64,000 nucleotides of DNA, from assembly GCA_014058105.1 (NCBI GenBank), contig JACGCM010002156.1, forward strand, positions 682,001 to 746,000. Reading direction: 5' to 3'. How positions within the stretch are numbered: position 1 is the stretch's first letter; each line of letters begins with the position of its first letter. The DNA is from Kingdonia uniflora (lineage: Eukaryota; Streptophyta; Magnoliopsida; Ranunculales; Circaeasteraceae). Position numbers and translations under genes: made by a program. This document shows, piece after piece, positions 33,466-46,800 of the stretch. The notes beneath the pieces are model-generated. The model was not told the DNA's origin. It saw only the letters and a list, made by a program, of their open reading frames with translations, and did no database searches.

Positions 33466-36400
33466 TTACTTTATTAGTATTCCATACTCTTCTTAGAGTC
33501 TTACTTGATACTGATGCATCACATTCTTTTATTTCATACATCAACATGTGTTCCTTACGTTTAGAGCCTGATACTTTAGAGACTCAGTTGTCAGTGACTA
33601 CTCCTTTGGCTCGGCCTGGCTTAACCGCGTTTGTAGGGAGTGTCCAGTTGTTGTTTGTGATTTTGTTTTACCTGTAAATTTGATTGTTTTGCCTATTGAA
33701 GAGTTTGATGTGATCCTCATAATGGATTGGTTGTCTACCCACCATGCCAGAGTTGATTGTTTTGAACGATCAATTACTTTCTGTAGACCAGCCCATGAGC
33801 AGTTTGAGTTTCGGGTACTACAGATCTGTTTTGTTCGATGTTGGCATTTCTCCAGACTGATTCGGTTGAGATATCTGTCGAGCAACTTCCAGTAGTCTCT
33901 GAGTTTCATAATGTATTCCAGGAGATACTGGGATTGCCGACGAGGAGAGATGTTAACTTTGGTATCGACTTAGTGCCTGGAACAAAACCTATTTATCGTG
34001 CAGCGTATCATATGGCTTATGTTGAGCTGAAAGAACTCAAGGACCAGGTTCAGGATTTGTCATAGCAGGGTTTTATTCGTCCAAGTATTTTGCCTTGGGG
34101 TACGCCTCTGCTTTTTGTGAAGATGGATGGTTCAATGTGGTTGTGTATTGATTATCGGCAATTAAACAAGGTGACGATCAAGAATAGGTATCCAATGTCT
34201 AGGATTGACGACATGCTTGACCAATTAAGAGGAGCATAATATTTCTCCAAGATTAATCTATGGTCTGGTTATCACCAACTTAGAGTCAAGGATGAGGATA
34301 TTCCCAAGACCATTTTTTGGACAAGATATATATAGCCATTATGAGTTTGTTGTTATGCCATTCGGATTGACTAATTCCTCTGTGGTGTTTATGGATTCGA
34401 TGAACTGGGTTTTCAAACCATACTTGGATCAATTTGTCTTTGTTTTTGTGGACGACATTTTGATCCATTCGCGGTCGAAGGAGGAGCATGCAAAGCATTT
34501 GTGGATTGTCCTACAGATGCTTAGAGAGCATAAGCTTTATATTAAACTCGAAAAGTATGACTTCTGGCGGGACGAGGTTAAGTTCTTGGGCTATGTTATG
34601 TCACAAGAGGATGTAGCCGTAGATCCTTTGAAGGTTGAGGTTGTGTTAGACTGGCAGATGCCTAATACTATTACTGAGATTTGTAGTTTTATGGGTCTAG
34701 CGGGTTACTATCGCAGGTTTATAAAGGATTTCTCACGAATTTTTGCACCATTGACTCGTTTGACTAGGAAGGAGGTCAAGTTTGTCTGGGATGACAAATG
34801 TGAAATGTGAGCATGCATTCGTATAATTGAAGACTAGACTTACTACAACACCGATTCTTACCCTTCCTTTTGAGGGAGAAAAGTTTATGGTTTATACCGA
34901 TGTTTTGTTGGGTGGTCTGGGAGGTATATTGATGCAGAATGAGAAGGTGGTCACTTACGCTTCTCGGCAGCTTGAGATTTATGAGAAGAATTATCTGACA
35001 CATGGTATGGAGCTAGTGCGATTGTTTATGTATTGAAGATTTGGATACACTATCTTTATGGAGAGAAATCCCATCTTTTCTCAGATCATAAGAGCTTGAA
35101 ATATTTGTTCACGCAGTCAGAGTTGAGCATGAGACAACGCCGATGGATGGAGTTCTTTAAGGACTATGAGTACGATTTACAGTATCACCCGGGTAAAGCT
35201 AATGTTGTAGCCGATGCCTTGAGTCTCAAGCTACGTAGCTTTATGACACATATGATGGTTAGAGAGTGGAAGATACTTGAGACGCTATCTGAGTTTGTAT
35301 TGCAGTTGGATTTTGAGTCCTCATATTGCTTTCTGTTAAGTGTAGTTGTTCAACCTTCGTTGATTAGTCGAATTGTTCAGGCTCAATAACAAGATGCCAA
35401 GTTACAGTCCTGGGGCACAAATAGTAGTTTACTAGATTGGGTTATTGATCATGACGGTAGTATTCGTTTTCATGGCCGATCGTGTGTTCCAGACATGGTA
35501 GAGTTGAAACATAAAGTTCTAGACGAGGCGCATCGTACTAGATTTACTGTTCATCCTAGAGGTATGAAGATGTATCAGGACTTGCGCATATACTATTGGT
35601 GGAATAATATGAAGTGCGAGATAACTGACTATGTTTCTAGGTATTTGACTTGTTAGCAGGTGAAGACATAACATCAGAAGGCGGCTGGGCCGATTCAGCC
35701 TTTACCTATTACAGAGTGGAAATGGGAGCATATTTCTATGTGTAGAACATGTATTCAGAATTGAAGATGAAAATGAACGAAAAGGAAATGGAAAAACTGA
35801 AGATCGAGGCTTGCAGTCACTGCAATTTCTTTAAGACAGATTTCACCCTGTGTATGGTACTTCACATTTTGACGGTGCCTGTCTCCCAAGATACAACGAT
35901 CGAATCGTATAGACTTGAAGCACTCAAGTCGATACGCCTGTCGAACTATCTGTGATTTCACTCTCAAAAAGGAATCAAATTGAGAAGAGGAGGAATGAGA
36001 TTCGGGGATGTTTCTGTGTGTCAAACACATCAAGAAATTTGATATAAATAAAGGAGAAGGTCTTCTTTAGAAGTACCTATAAACGGGGTTACGTTCCAAG
36101 ACACATCTCTGAGAAGAGTTGTGTCTCTTGAATAGTAACTGCATGTTTTATTCGAATATAATCTATTTCTGTTTGAATACATTTCCTACTGCCAGATTTA
36201 TTTGAATAGAATCATAATCTATTCTAATAAATTCTTCCTGCCAAATTTATTCAAATACAATCTTATTCGAATACAATCTATAAAATAGTCTAAATGGGTC
36301 ATGGGTTGGTTCGTGCACGCAAGCCCATGGGCGTCCCCATAACAAGCCTTCATACACTTGCCTCACACACTTGTGAGGGCACCACTAGCTTATACATGCT

Positions 36401-37611
36401 ACACATGTGTAACCCAATATAAAGTAAATATATTTTTTTCACTTATTCAATGTGAGACTAACAGTAATCACCAAGGTTTTATTCAAACCATAAAGAAAAG
36501 ACATGCGTTTTTTCCAACACTATGGATTTTATTAGTAGTTTACCCAAGGCTCAGAGTAGTTTTGATTTTATTTGGATGATCGTTGATCGGTTGAAAAAAT
36601 TTGCACATTTCCTTCCCATTTGCACTACTACATTTATGGATAACTTGATGAGGTTGTACATCAGTGAGGTGGTAAAGTTACACAGGGTACCTGTATCCAT
36701 TATTTCTGATCAAGATGCCAGATTTACAGGGAGGTTCTGAAAGAGTTTCCAGGAAGCTTTGGGTACGTCTTTAGATTACAGTACCGCATTTCATCCACAA
36801 ACATATGGGCAAACTGAAAGGGTTAGCTAGATCCTATAGGACATGTTACGAGATTGTACAATAGATTTCAAGGGAAGTTGGGCTGATCATTTACCCTTGA
36901 TAGAGTTTGCTTACAACAACAGTTTCCAATCGAGTATTGGTATGACACCATTTGAGGAGTTGTATGGTTGACCGTGTCGTTCTCCCACCTGTTGGGCAGA
37001 GGTTGGGGAAAGGAGTTTGCTTGGGCCTGAGATAGCTCAGCAGACGACAAACAGTATTGGAGTTATTCGTGACTGGTTGCATACAACACAGAGCTGACAT
37101 AATAGATATGCAAACACTCGTCGAAGGCCGTTGGAGTTCGCTATCGGAGGTTGTGTTTTTCTGAAGGTTTCACCTACGAAGGAGGTGATGCGCTTCAGCA
37201 AGAAGGGTAAGTTGGCACCTAGGTTGGTTGGGTCATTTTAGATTTTAAGCAGGGTTGGGGCAGTCGCTTATTGCTTAACACTATTGCCATAGATGGACAA
37301 GGTTCATAATGTATTTCAAGTATCGATGTTGTGTAAGTACGAGAGAGATTTATCCCATGTGATTGATTGGCAGTCGCTGGAGATTATAAATGATGTTTCG
37401 TATGAGGCGCAACCTGTAGTGATTTTGGATCATAAGGATCAAGTGTTTTGGACTAAAACCATTTCATTGGTTAAGGTTTAGTGGAGCAATCACGGTAGTG
37501 ATGAGGCTTTATGGGAGCACGAAGAGGATATCCGCGAGCGTTATCCTTATCTTTTTACTCAGTCAGGTACACCAAATTTTGAGGATGAATTTTCTTTTTA
37601 GGATGGTAGAA
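33440..37611 (+). pseudogene. gypsy element C pol, 5' truncated and interrupted
   Basis: The element begins inside protease (LLDTDASHSFIS; the usual catalytic D-S/T-G has become D-T-D). RT follows from about 33900 ([28 protein letters not shown], catalytic FVDDIL near 34450) and RNase H at 34827-35389 ([16 protein letters not shown]). Integrase is split by a solo LTR at 35741. It resumes at 36525 with FISSLPKAQ and ends in a chromodomain-like tail (HEEDIRERYPYLF, near 37520-37555). Stops and frameshifts are frequent, for example near 34063, 34238, 34330 and 36740. Gag and the 5' LTR are not found. Confidence 0.85.
35741..36519 (-). repeat. solo LTR inside gypsy C integrase
   Basis: This 779-bp insert has TG...CA ends (TGTAGAAC on the left, TTTTTCCAACA on the right). 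It is flanked by perfect 5-bp CTATG duplications (35736-35740 and 36520-36524). The TGTTGGAA end and a TTTATTTATA box on the - strand suggest - orientation, copia-like. No internal coding remains. Confidence 0.9.
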
Positions 37612-40600
37612 TGTAGCACCCTACATTTTTATTCATGTTGGTGTCATTGTTATGTTGCCATTTATTATATAGCTCCTAGTTGTAGCTTATCTTGATCCTT
37701 TTGAGTTGAGTTGTAAAGCTTAGTTAAACCCACCACCATAACTTCCCATTCCTTTACTCCATCTCCTCCTCCTTATTCTCCTCCTTCAGCATTTCTTCTC
37801 CTTTAACAATTACAAAATCTAGAGAAAGAATAACAAAACCCCAACCCCAAATTCCTAAACCCATCTATTCTCCTTAAGTTTTAGCAAACATTCTAGTGAG
37901 AAAAACAAACCCCAAACCCCAAACCCTTTTTCTCAAACCCTTAATACGGAGAGAGCTCTAACATCAATTCGTCATCACTTGGTGTGACTGGAAATTCTCA
38001 AAGCGGGTAAATCGAGAGTGAGAAATCTATTGTTCTAGTGAGGGGAGGGATCTTTGAGTTGCTCTTCATAAGAATTCCATCATCAGGCAAGTACCTTTAT
38101 TGCTCGTCATTGCTCTTTGATCGGAATAATGTATAGATATAGATGATATGCCATGTTTAGTAGGATGCTCGTTGTAAATGTTTTGTGATGATATCACTGT
38201 AGAAATTCATAGCTTGATATACAATTATTTTGAACCATAATAGTAGGTCTGCTAGAGTTAAGATGAGCATGCTACTGTGAGAGTTTGAATACTAAGATGT
38301 GAGGGATATATGGACTTGCTATAGAATAAACCCAATTTATTTATAAATTGCTTATGTAAGTAGTTATAAAATACTATAATAGTTTTCTGTTACACAAATA
38401 GTAAAAAGTACATTCAATGATTATATCCTAGAGCAAAACTTGAATAATATATACTTAGATTATATATATGTTGTGGAGTGTATAAAGTAACTTGTAATGA
38501 TGTAAATAGGCCCATGTCTATATCAATAACATTGGTAGTAGTTAATTGATGCCCTCATGTTCAGCCTTTAACTATGGATGTACAAGTTGGACCATGATGT
38601 TAAATCCAGGGGGTACTAAACATAAGCCTACATTATATCATGACATTTGGACACCTAATATTATAAATTAGTTTCTATACTAAACATCTAATATATAATT
38701 GTTTATCAGAGTTAAAAGTGCCTAAATTTTTGTAAGTGTCAAGAGATGTATTTGGCAAATGGCTTAACTTAGCCACGATTATAGGACTTCACTGATATAA
38801 CCTTTATCAACTAAGGGTAGAAAGATCATTGATAGTTAGAGTATAAGATCATCGACAGAGTCCCCATTCCTATACTTATGAGGGTAGAAAGGTCGTTGAG
38901 CATAAGATCGCCAATCATATGATATAGTCTCATTGCCTATAAAACAAAGATAGATAGGCCATTTTGATTGAGTGGTGGTCTTTCAAATCATTCATGCATA
39001 GGAGAACTTAGAGTCATGTACACAGTAGGGCTATGTTGTCAGGGTCCTTGGTTCAATTCCCTAAACAAAAAATTCGGTAACTGTTTATCAGTGTTCCAGG
39101 GTTGCAAGCCCTTACAATTCATCCTAGTTACTTATCGGCATTTGCATCGTAAGCATCCTCGTGGGCTTAGATCTCTAAAAGTAAAAAATAAATTAGGCTT
39201 TAGGCATGTAGGTTAAATCTTCTTGACCACCTTGATCTAGTGATTTTCCTCGTTAATTTCTGGCTCACTAAAAAGGAATCCGCCAATCCCTGGCTCGACA
39301 ATAAGGGATACGTTTCTGTTGAGGACAGAAGGATACGAGAGTGTGGTTCTGCTGAATAAAAAATGACCCTGTGTACATCGTCTATTAGTTATCCCCCACA
39401 TCTAATAACACTCAATAAATACTTATAATACCGGTTAGCGCCGACGCTTAAAATAACATTAATAATTGAGCATCATCTCCTCAGTAAACATTGCATCATT
39501 TATATATATAGATAAAATATTATCATATATTGGTTTGTCATGTTCAGTGACAGGTAATAATTGTGCTTGTTGACTCCTTGTGTGCTATATTTTTTACAGG
39601 AGGCCGAGTATAGTAAATTTTGGTTAGTTAGGCTTGGGTAATCATTTTGGGATTCTTTGAAGTTTTTTTGAATTGCTGAGTTGTGTTGTAGGGTATTTAT
39701 GATATTTTATTTCATATTTCATTGTCGTAGTCTATTTCTCATTTTTTTTTTTTTGAGAATATTATTAATTTTATTCAATAATTGAGATATTTATGTTGCG
39801 TTGCTTTGGTGCAAGTAGATGTAGTTAATTTCATTAAAATATATTATTGGGTTTTATATCTTCAAAAACCTGTAGTTTCTTTAATCCCACATTGCTTGAA
39901 AGAGTTGTTTGCTTCCTTGATATAACCTTGGTTCTTTATTCTATATGTTGGGCTTGGGCCTCTATGAAAGAATTAATTTTGTCAAAACCAATTCTATTCG
40001 AGCTGGACCAATTCGAAATGAGTCCATTCGATCTCGACCTAGATCACTTTGAACCAAGTCTATTTTCAACCTGGAGTTCTCATGAGACCAAATTCGAACC
40101 GAGTCTATTCGAGCTGAACTTTTTCGTTTTGAATTCCTCAAACATAACTATTTCGTAATTAAGTCTTAAATGTTTAACTTCCTTTTCGAATGTTTTTGAC
40201 GACGTGCCCCACCATTAACTCTTGTTACCATTTCGAACTTGCTTTATATAAAGAGAAACTGCGCATCTGTCTTTCTATCCATCGAATATACAGTTCTTCT
40301 CTTCTCTTCAATATAATCATGAGTCTAGAATCTGAGTAAACTAATTAAAAGTGCAAATCATACGAAGGTCCTTCTTCCTTGCAAGAGAAATTCCTACTAT
40401 GCTATTTTATCTTGGAGGCGACGCATCAATCAACTGTTTGTAAAGGGCAGTACGGGAAAACGTCTTAAAGATAGAGACCTAGTCCTCGACTCAGCATTTT
40501 TAGATCATCATTTCAATACTTCCTGTTCGTTTTGCTTTTGATGCTGTTCTAAGGATCTTTGTTCTCAAATACTGCTGCAGAGGTAAAATAGTATTAATTT

Positions 40601-40709
40601 CCCTAACATATATTACATCTATGGGGTTCATCCGTGGGATGCCCGACTTGTTATACTTTAGGGTTTGCTTTATGAGGTTATATCAGAAAGTGAATTTTGG
40701 GGCGTGATA
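37612..40709 (+). repeat. 3' LTR of gypsy element C
   Basis: It starts TGTAGCACCC just after a polypurine stretch (GGATGGTAGA) and ends GGGGCGTGATA. It belongs to the same family as the solo LTR at 52986-55227, with which it aligns in reverse complement along most of its length, including the CTGGCTCGACAATAAGGGAT segment. Net of the 764-bp nested insertion at 39845-40608 it is about 2.3 kb, an unusually long LTR. ORFs inside (for example 38968-39216) are not genes. Confidence 0.85.
39845..40608 (+). repeat. solo LTR nested in the gypsy C LTR
   Basis: A 764-bp insert is bounded by perfect TATAT duplications (39840-39844 and 40609-40613). It ends CCCTAACA. The start reads TATTGGG where TG would be expected, so the first dinucleotide has probably mutated. 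A cluster of ATTCGA- and TTCGAA-type motifs occurs at 39990-40130. Comparison with 52986-55227, which lacks it, supports the insertion. Confidence 0.82.
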
Positions 40710-41099
40710 CTAATTTTGATCATGTATTGAATAATATTATTGAAAGCGATGCTAGTTGGAGGTTTTATACAAAGTTCATTAAGGGTTATGCTTCTTTTAT
40801 GACTTCTTGTAATCTTCTTTAATTTGATGTATGGGCATGCTTGTCGTAAGTAGTTGTCCCCACCTTGTACAATATTTCCTCTCCTTTTTCCCTTTTTGTT
40901 TTTTTACATAAATTTTCAATTTCAAAAAAACTAAAAATAAATGTGTATGTTCCCATTTCGAACGAAAGGAATGCACAGATGTGTTGGCAAATTCGGACTA
41001 AAATATAATTTCAGCCACAAATGCAAAAAAAACTCGTAAAACACATAAAAATAGAGATGAAGAGATAACATTGTAATTTTATTCACTTTGTAAGAATTG
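40710..41099. other. non-coding AT-rich stretch
   Basis: This lies between the gypsy C LTR end and the first kinase-leader duplicate. No exon, RNA gene or repeat end was recognised. The - strand ORF 40931-41131 has no supporting features. Confidence 0.45.
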
Positions 41100-42590
41100 T
41101 CCTCGTTATGAATCTCGGTTGAGTTACTCATGAGTTTTTCTATACATGGAGAAAAAACAAACTCTTTTTCGATATTTAATGATCTCAGTATTAAATGTCA
41201 TCTTCATAATTGTTTTACTTCCATACGTTCTTTCCTCCAAACAAAAAGAAAAAATGAACGTGTAGGCTTGTTTTAGACAAATTCAAATCAACACTTCACC
41301 TTCAACAATCCCCGTTGTTGTTGTTGTTGTTTTTGTTTTTTGTTTTTTTTTCAATTATTGTAGAATCAAGAGATAGAAAGAACAATTACGTGTACGCCAA
41401 TTTTAGGAAATTTGTAAATTTACACTTCAACTTCAACAACCTCCGTTGTTTTCTCCAATTCTTTTATAATTCAAAAAAGAAAGAAAGAAAGTTACGTGTA
41501 AGCCTGTTTTAGAAAATAAATAAATTAAATTGACACTTCCTTCACCTACATCAACCTTTGTCGTTTTCACCAATTCTTCTAGAATTTAGAGAAAAAAAAA
41601 CAATTACGTGTAAGTTTGTTTTAACCAAAATTTAAATTGATTCTTCTCCTTCAACAATCCCATTGTTTTCTCCAATTCTTCGATAGAGAGATCGATCACA
41701 AATTTTTTCTTGTCTGCCATTAACACTACTCTGTGTTCTTACTAGTCATCTAAATAAGAGTATAAACCCTAGATCTGACCGATATGATCTGGTTTAATTT
41801 GATTGGATTAATAGTTCACCTTCAATAACCCCCATTGTTTTCTCCACTTCTTCTATAGAGAGATAGATATTCTGTGCTCCCACTAGTCATTCAAATCAGA
41901 GTTAAAACCTTAGATCTGATCGATATCATATGTTTAATTTGGTTGGATTCAGTTCACCTTGAATAATCTCCTTTGCTTTCTCCAATTCTTTTAGATCTAA
42001 GATGTTTGACTGTCTGCCATTAACACTACTATGTGTTCTCATTAGTAACCCAAATCGGGGTTCAAACCGTAGATCTGGTCGATATGACCTAGTTTAATTT
42101 GATTGGATTCAATTCACCTTCAGCGACCCCCGTTGTTTTCTTCACTTTTTCTATAGAGAGATAAATCTTGTATGTTCTGACTAATCATCCAAATCATACT
42201 TCAAACCTTAGATCTGAATGATATCATCTGGTTTTATTTGATTTATGCAGTTTACCATCAATAACCCCCTTTATTTTCTTCAATTTTTCTATAGATAGAT
42301 AGATCTCAAATGTTTGATTGTCGCCATTAACACTACTCTGTGTCCTCATTAGTAATTCAAAACAAAATTCAAACCCCTAATAAGATCTGGCTTAATTTTA
42401 TTGGATTCAGTTCACCTTCAACAACCCCCATTGTTTTCTCCAATTCTTGTAGAGATAGATAGATCTCAAATGTTTTATTGTCCGCCATTAACAATACCTT
42501 GTGCTCTCACTAGTCAATCAAATTAGAGTTCAAACACTAGATCCGCCCAATATGATTTGGTTCAGTTTGATTGGACTTGGTTGTGTAATG
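41100..42590 (+). repeat. tandem array derived from the kinase 5' leader
   Basis: The array starts with a copy of the promoter-proximal segment seen at 43610-43740 (TTAATGATCTCAGTATTAAA; leader version ATTCCAACATTAAATGCC). About nine degenerate units follow, starting near 41293, 41423, 41533, 41643, 41814, 41951, 42111, 42250 and 42410. Each begins TTCACCTTCAACAACCCCC and carries TTGTTTTCTCCAATTCTTCTA. Longer units (about 160-170 bp) also contain CTGCCATTAACACTACT and ACCCTAGATCTG. The same motifs, in similar order, form the genuine leader at 43745-43860. Long and short units alternate between 41643 and 42250. The array ends at the pseudo-exon start codon. Confidence 0.75.
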
Positions 42591-43045
42591 ATGGAAAGTG
42601 GTGACGTTCCGACTAAGCTTGGAAACTTGAATTTTGGAGAAGATCGATCAACAATTTGAACGAATTCATCTCAAGACTTCGACATGCCGCAACAACAAAA
42701 CCGATTATTAAAGACCATTACAAAAACTATCTACAAGGACTTTAAGATCGAAAAGAGAGGTACAATTAGTAAGATTTAGCTTATTTAAATGATTCAATAT
42801 TCGAACTTAATCTAATTGTAGCATATTATTTTAAAATTGAGAAATATTTATTATTTAGGTTTTTAAGGTGATCCGATTTCAAACTCAATCTAATGTCTTT
42901 TGCATGTTAATTTTTTAAACAGGCCAGTGTACTTTAAAAGTTGGCACACTAAGCTCAAGTATCAAATGAGGAGAGACGAGAGATGATGAGAACTATAGAG
43001 TGGAAATAAACTGAGTTTATGAGAAATTATAGGCATATATAGTCA
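42591..43045 (+). pseudogene. decayed copy of NDR kinase exon 1, intron 1 and exon 2
   Basis: The ATG at 42591 aligns with the real start at 43873 (ATGGAAAGTGGTGACGTTCC against ATGGAAGGTGGTGATTCTGC). An in-frame TGA follows at about codon 22. The exon-1 end AAAAGAGAG/GTACAA (42759/42760), an intron of similar size and sequence, and an acceptor AAACAG before 42923 are all still visible. The exon-2 copy decays by about 43045. It is clearly homologous to 43873-44340 but cannot code. Confidence 0.85.
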
Positions 43046-43084
43046 AAATTTATGATTTTGAGACACATTTCATTGATTCCAACT

Positions 43085-43415
43085 TTATGCCTTTGATTTC
43101 TCATATACTATGTTTCCTGCCGCTCCAAACTTCTCATCATCTCTTGTTTTCTTCATTTCACACCTGAGCTTACTGTGCCAACTTTTCAAGTACTCTGTGT
43201 CTGTTTAATAAATTAATATGCAAAAAATCTTATATTAAGTTTGAAATCAAATCACTTAAAAAACTAAATAACAAACATTTATCAATCAACATAACATACT
43301 ACTATTAAATTAAATTCGAATACTGAATCATCTCTATAAGCTAAATCTCATTGAGTTATGCCTCGCCTCTCTTTTAATCTTAAAGTTCTTGCAGATATTT
43401 ATTGTACGAATTCCG
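43085..43415 (-). pseudogene. inverted decayed copy of NDR kinase exon 1 end, intron 1 and exon 2
   Basis: Read on the - strand it runs from an exon-1 end (ATCTGCAAGAACTTTAAGAT near 43395) through an intron-1 copy with acceptor TTATTAAACAG to an exon-2 copy including TTGGAGCGGCAGGAAACA near 43130. The exon-2 part is closer to the intact gene than the 42923-43045 copy is. It faces the forward copy, with about 40 bp between the GAGAAAT...AGGCATA blocks (43021-43036 and 43086-43101). Confidence 0.85.
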
Positions 43416-43599
43416 CGTCATATTGCAAAACTATGGCTTTCTCCATCTATATCAGGTATAGACCGTAGACAGCTTCTAAACCCAGGTTTGTTTAATTCGG
43501 ACTCAAAAAAATTAGTTCTGAAAGAATAAAATAAAAACAACAACAAAAATACAGAGCCCGGAGTTCACAGCTACGTTCACCGACACTCTCATCATCAGT

Positions 43600-43872
43600 C
43601 TTTTTTCAAACAAATTAACAAAGAGAGAGATTTTTGTAGAGATTCCAACATTAAATGCCGAATTCACACTTTCTTCGTTTTCACTCATCATTCTATCTCT
43701 CTCCCCCAAACAAAAAAGAGAAAAACGGATACGTTTTCAGAAACACACTTCATCTCCACCACACTCAAATTCTTCTCACGTTTTGTTTGTGTTTCTTGTT
43801 GTCTGCCATTAATACTTCTCTGTGTGTTTGAACCCTAGATCCGATTGTTTTGATTCGAGTTGAGTTGGAGTG
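43600..43872 (+). promoter_or_regulatory. NDR kinase promoter-proximal region and leader
   Basis: CT-rich leader (ATCATTCTATCTCTCTCCCC near 43690) precedes the ATG. No single TATA box was assigned. Degenerate copies of this interval lie at 41100-42590 and near 32040-32115. The codon just before the ATG is in frame GTG, but the ATG at 43873 is the natural start. Confidence 0.5.
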
Positions 43873-46800
43873 ATGGAAGGTGGTGATTCTGCGACTAAGC
43901 CTGGAAACTTGAAAACCAAAGAAGATCGAGTTCGTAAAGGAGAATACGGGTTGGATTCATATTCGGACATCTCTGTTTCGTCGCAAATTACTCGACAGAA
44001 GGCCGCAGCGGCGAAGAAGCTTATTGAAGACCATTACAAGAACTATCTGCAAGGTCTACAAGACCGGAAAGAGAGGTATAATTTGTTTAGAGTTTGGTTT
44101 ATTTTAGATGATTTGGCATTTGAAGTTCAATGGTAATGTAGTTTGTTATGTTGATTGAGGAATATTTTGTTTATTTAGATGATGTGATGTTGGAATGTAA
44201 TTTATGATTGTTTGGATGTTAATTTGTTAAACAGGCGCCGGGCAGTTCAAAAGAGTGCACAGGATGCTCAAATGTCTAATGAGGAGGAGCAAGTAATGCT
44301 CAGAATTTTGGAGCGGCAGGAAACGGAATATATGAGAAACCAAAGGCTTAAAGTTGGAATTGACGATTTTGAGCTGTTAACGATGATAGGGAAAGGTGCA
44401 TATGGTGAGGTAAATGTAGTAGCAATTTAGATTCATTTGGGATATGGTAATTTGTGAGTCATGTAAATGCAACATTTTAAAATGGTAATGGAAAGCGTCC
44501 AAAACTATATAAAGATCATCTTAATTCCATAAATAGATATTTATTCATTGTCGAGAGTAAAAAGCTACTAAATATCAATTGGTACTGGTGAATACCAATT
44601 TGGTGATCATATGCTAAAACTTTCTCTTAAAACGGTTAAACCCCATGCAGTTTTGTGGTGGTTGTATTGTTTTCAGTGAGGGTAGATATATGACTTATCT
44701 ATTTATCTTAGTGTCATTCCGAAGTTATTGGGAATTGATTTTGACTTGAATTTAAGTTCTATTAGCGACGATTCTACTTTCTGGAAACTGTTTTCCTGAT
44801 ATTGTTCTTTGACCTGATTGCAGGTAATGCTCTGCCGTTCTAAAAGCACAGGAGAATATTTTGCCTTAAAGAAGCTGAAGAAATCAGATATGCTCACTAA
44901 TGGACAGGTAGTTGGCCATTGATGTATAATACTACTTTTTGCAATTTAAAATGGGAACTCCTTTCAGTGGAGTGGATGTGACGAAGACCATCTTAAACAC
45001 ACATATCCGGAAATAAGCTTTGGAAATTCCTCCTCTTTGTAAATCAGATTTGAGGCCCGACAGGCTTGTGTTAAGGAGCCACATGGCCAAGAGGTGCCAC
45101 CTCTTGGGTTAGACAAGAGTTGGGTATGAAAAGGGCGGGTTTTAACCACCTACCCTTGTATTTAAACCCCATGTGGGTACTATTTCATTATTGATTTTTT
45201 TTCCGTCTCTATCTCATCTCCTGCATATTATCCTCCCCCCACACCCCTCCTAATATGACTCAACTTACTTATTTTCAACATAGAAGATAATCTAATTACT
45301 AGGATATTTAATATAATAATAATTATTAATTAAATAAGTAACAAATATCAAACTACTAATTTAGGATCATAACATTCCACCCTGCTTTAAGCAATCTTTT
45401 CCTCAAGTTCATTAATTTGGAGAAACCTTCCATAATCAGCCAATGTCATTTACTTGCCCCATGTAATTGATTTGTTCATTAGTAGTAGCATCTTTTACGG
45501 GCCAATCTACATCCATAAGAAATAGTTGATTCGTCTTGTATTGATGACCCTTTTGAAAATTTTCATCACAATAAAAGCATAGTCCTTTATTATGTCTCTC
45601 GGCCGTCTCAGTTGGTGATAGGCGGCGAATCTGAATTTGAGGTGTACCTTTGATTTATGTTGGATGGCGATTTTGATCTAACGATATTTCTTACACACGA
45701 CGAGCCAAGTCAATTGTTTGGATAAGAGTTGTTGGGTTGAATAACTTTACTTCTCCGCGAATATCATCCTTAGTCTACCCACAAAACAATCTACCTTGAA
45801 AGCTTTTGGAATCTTTATGGTCAAGTTGGAGTGTTGCTCAAACTCATCTGAATATTCTTGAACCGAAACTTGGTGTTAACTGGACAATAATTTCCCTCGG
45901 ACGCGTATATTTACATGTATCAAATCTTGTGCACAAAGCGGATTGGAACTCATTCCAAGACCATGTGGATATAGTGTCCTCTATCCAATGAAACCATTGA
46001 ACTGCCTTATCCTCAAGTGGAACGAGGCCACCACAATTCGCTTGTTCATCAATGTTTGGTTATGTTTAGAAAATAGTTGAGCTTGATTGATATGTCTAAC
46101 CTTAATGGATCATCACCGCTAAACTTCGGAAAATAGACCCATGTATAACGTGTTTACAACACGAGGAAAAGTTTACCGTGTTGACGAGGTACATTGGACT
46201 CGATTACAATGGATGTGATCTTTGTTAAGCGAAAAGCGGAATGAAAAAAAAAATCATTTCATATATTAAAAACATAAAATGGTTGAAATATAAACGTTTA
46301 CGCGAAACTATAATGCATTATTATCACATTAAGTTTCATAATTATTAAATCAGACTTTCATTTAAATCAAGAAGTTAATTGTGAGACCTATTGATTATTT
46401 TCTCGAGGCTTTTTGTTTAAGCTTGAAACATCAAAGTCTGCGTTTTTGGGTTATGGGAAAGATAATGTAAGTAGATAAGAGAGAGAAATCTAATAAGAAC
46501 ATCTTCAAGCAAGGTGTAGGTTACCCGAGCCTTGCAAAACCTACACCCTCCGAGCAAATGTTATCTCTCCTATGTGGAGTGAAATTAACCTAAACACTAT
46601 GTAAGCTGCCGAAATTGGGTGCAGGTTGGTTTCAATCGACTAAGTGATAGCAGCGATTCATTTCCCAACTTTATTTGTTCCATTCTCTCCTCATGACCAC
46701 TTTCCCATATAGTATTCTGCAAGGGAGTTGCGATTTTCACGCTAATATACTACGTTTTTTGAGTAAGTGAACGATTGTCTCACTAATATACTACGTTTTA

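Noticed and set aside
41293..42590. CRISPR-like or centromeric satellite array
   Set aside because: The units are degenerate, 110-170 bp long, have no spacers, and are explained by the adjacent kinase leader.
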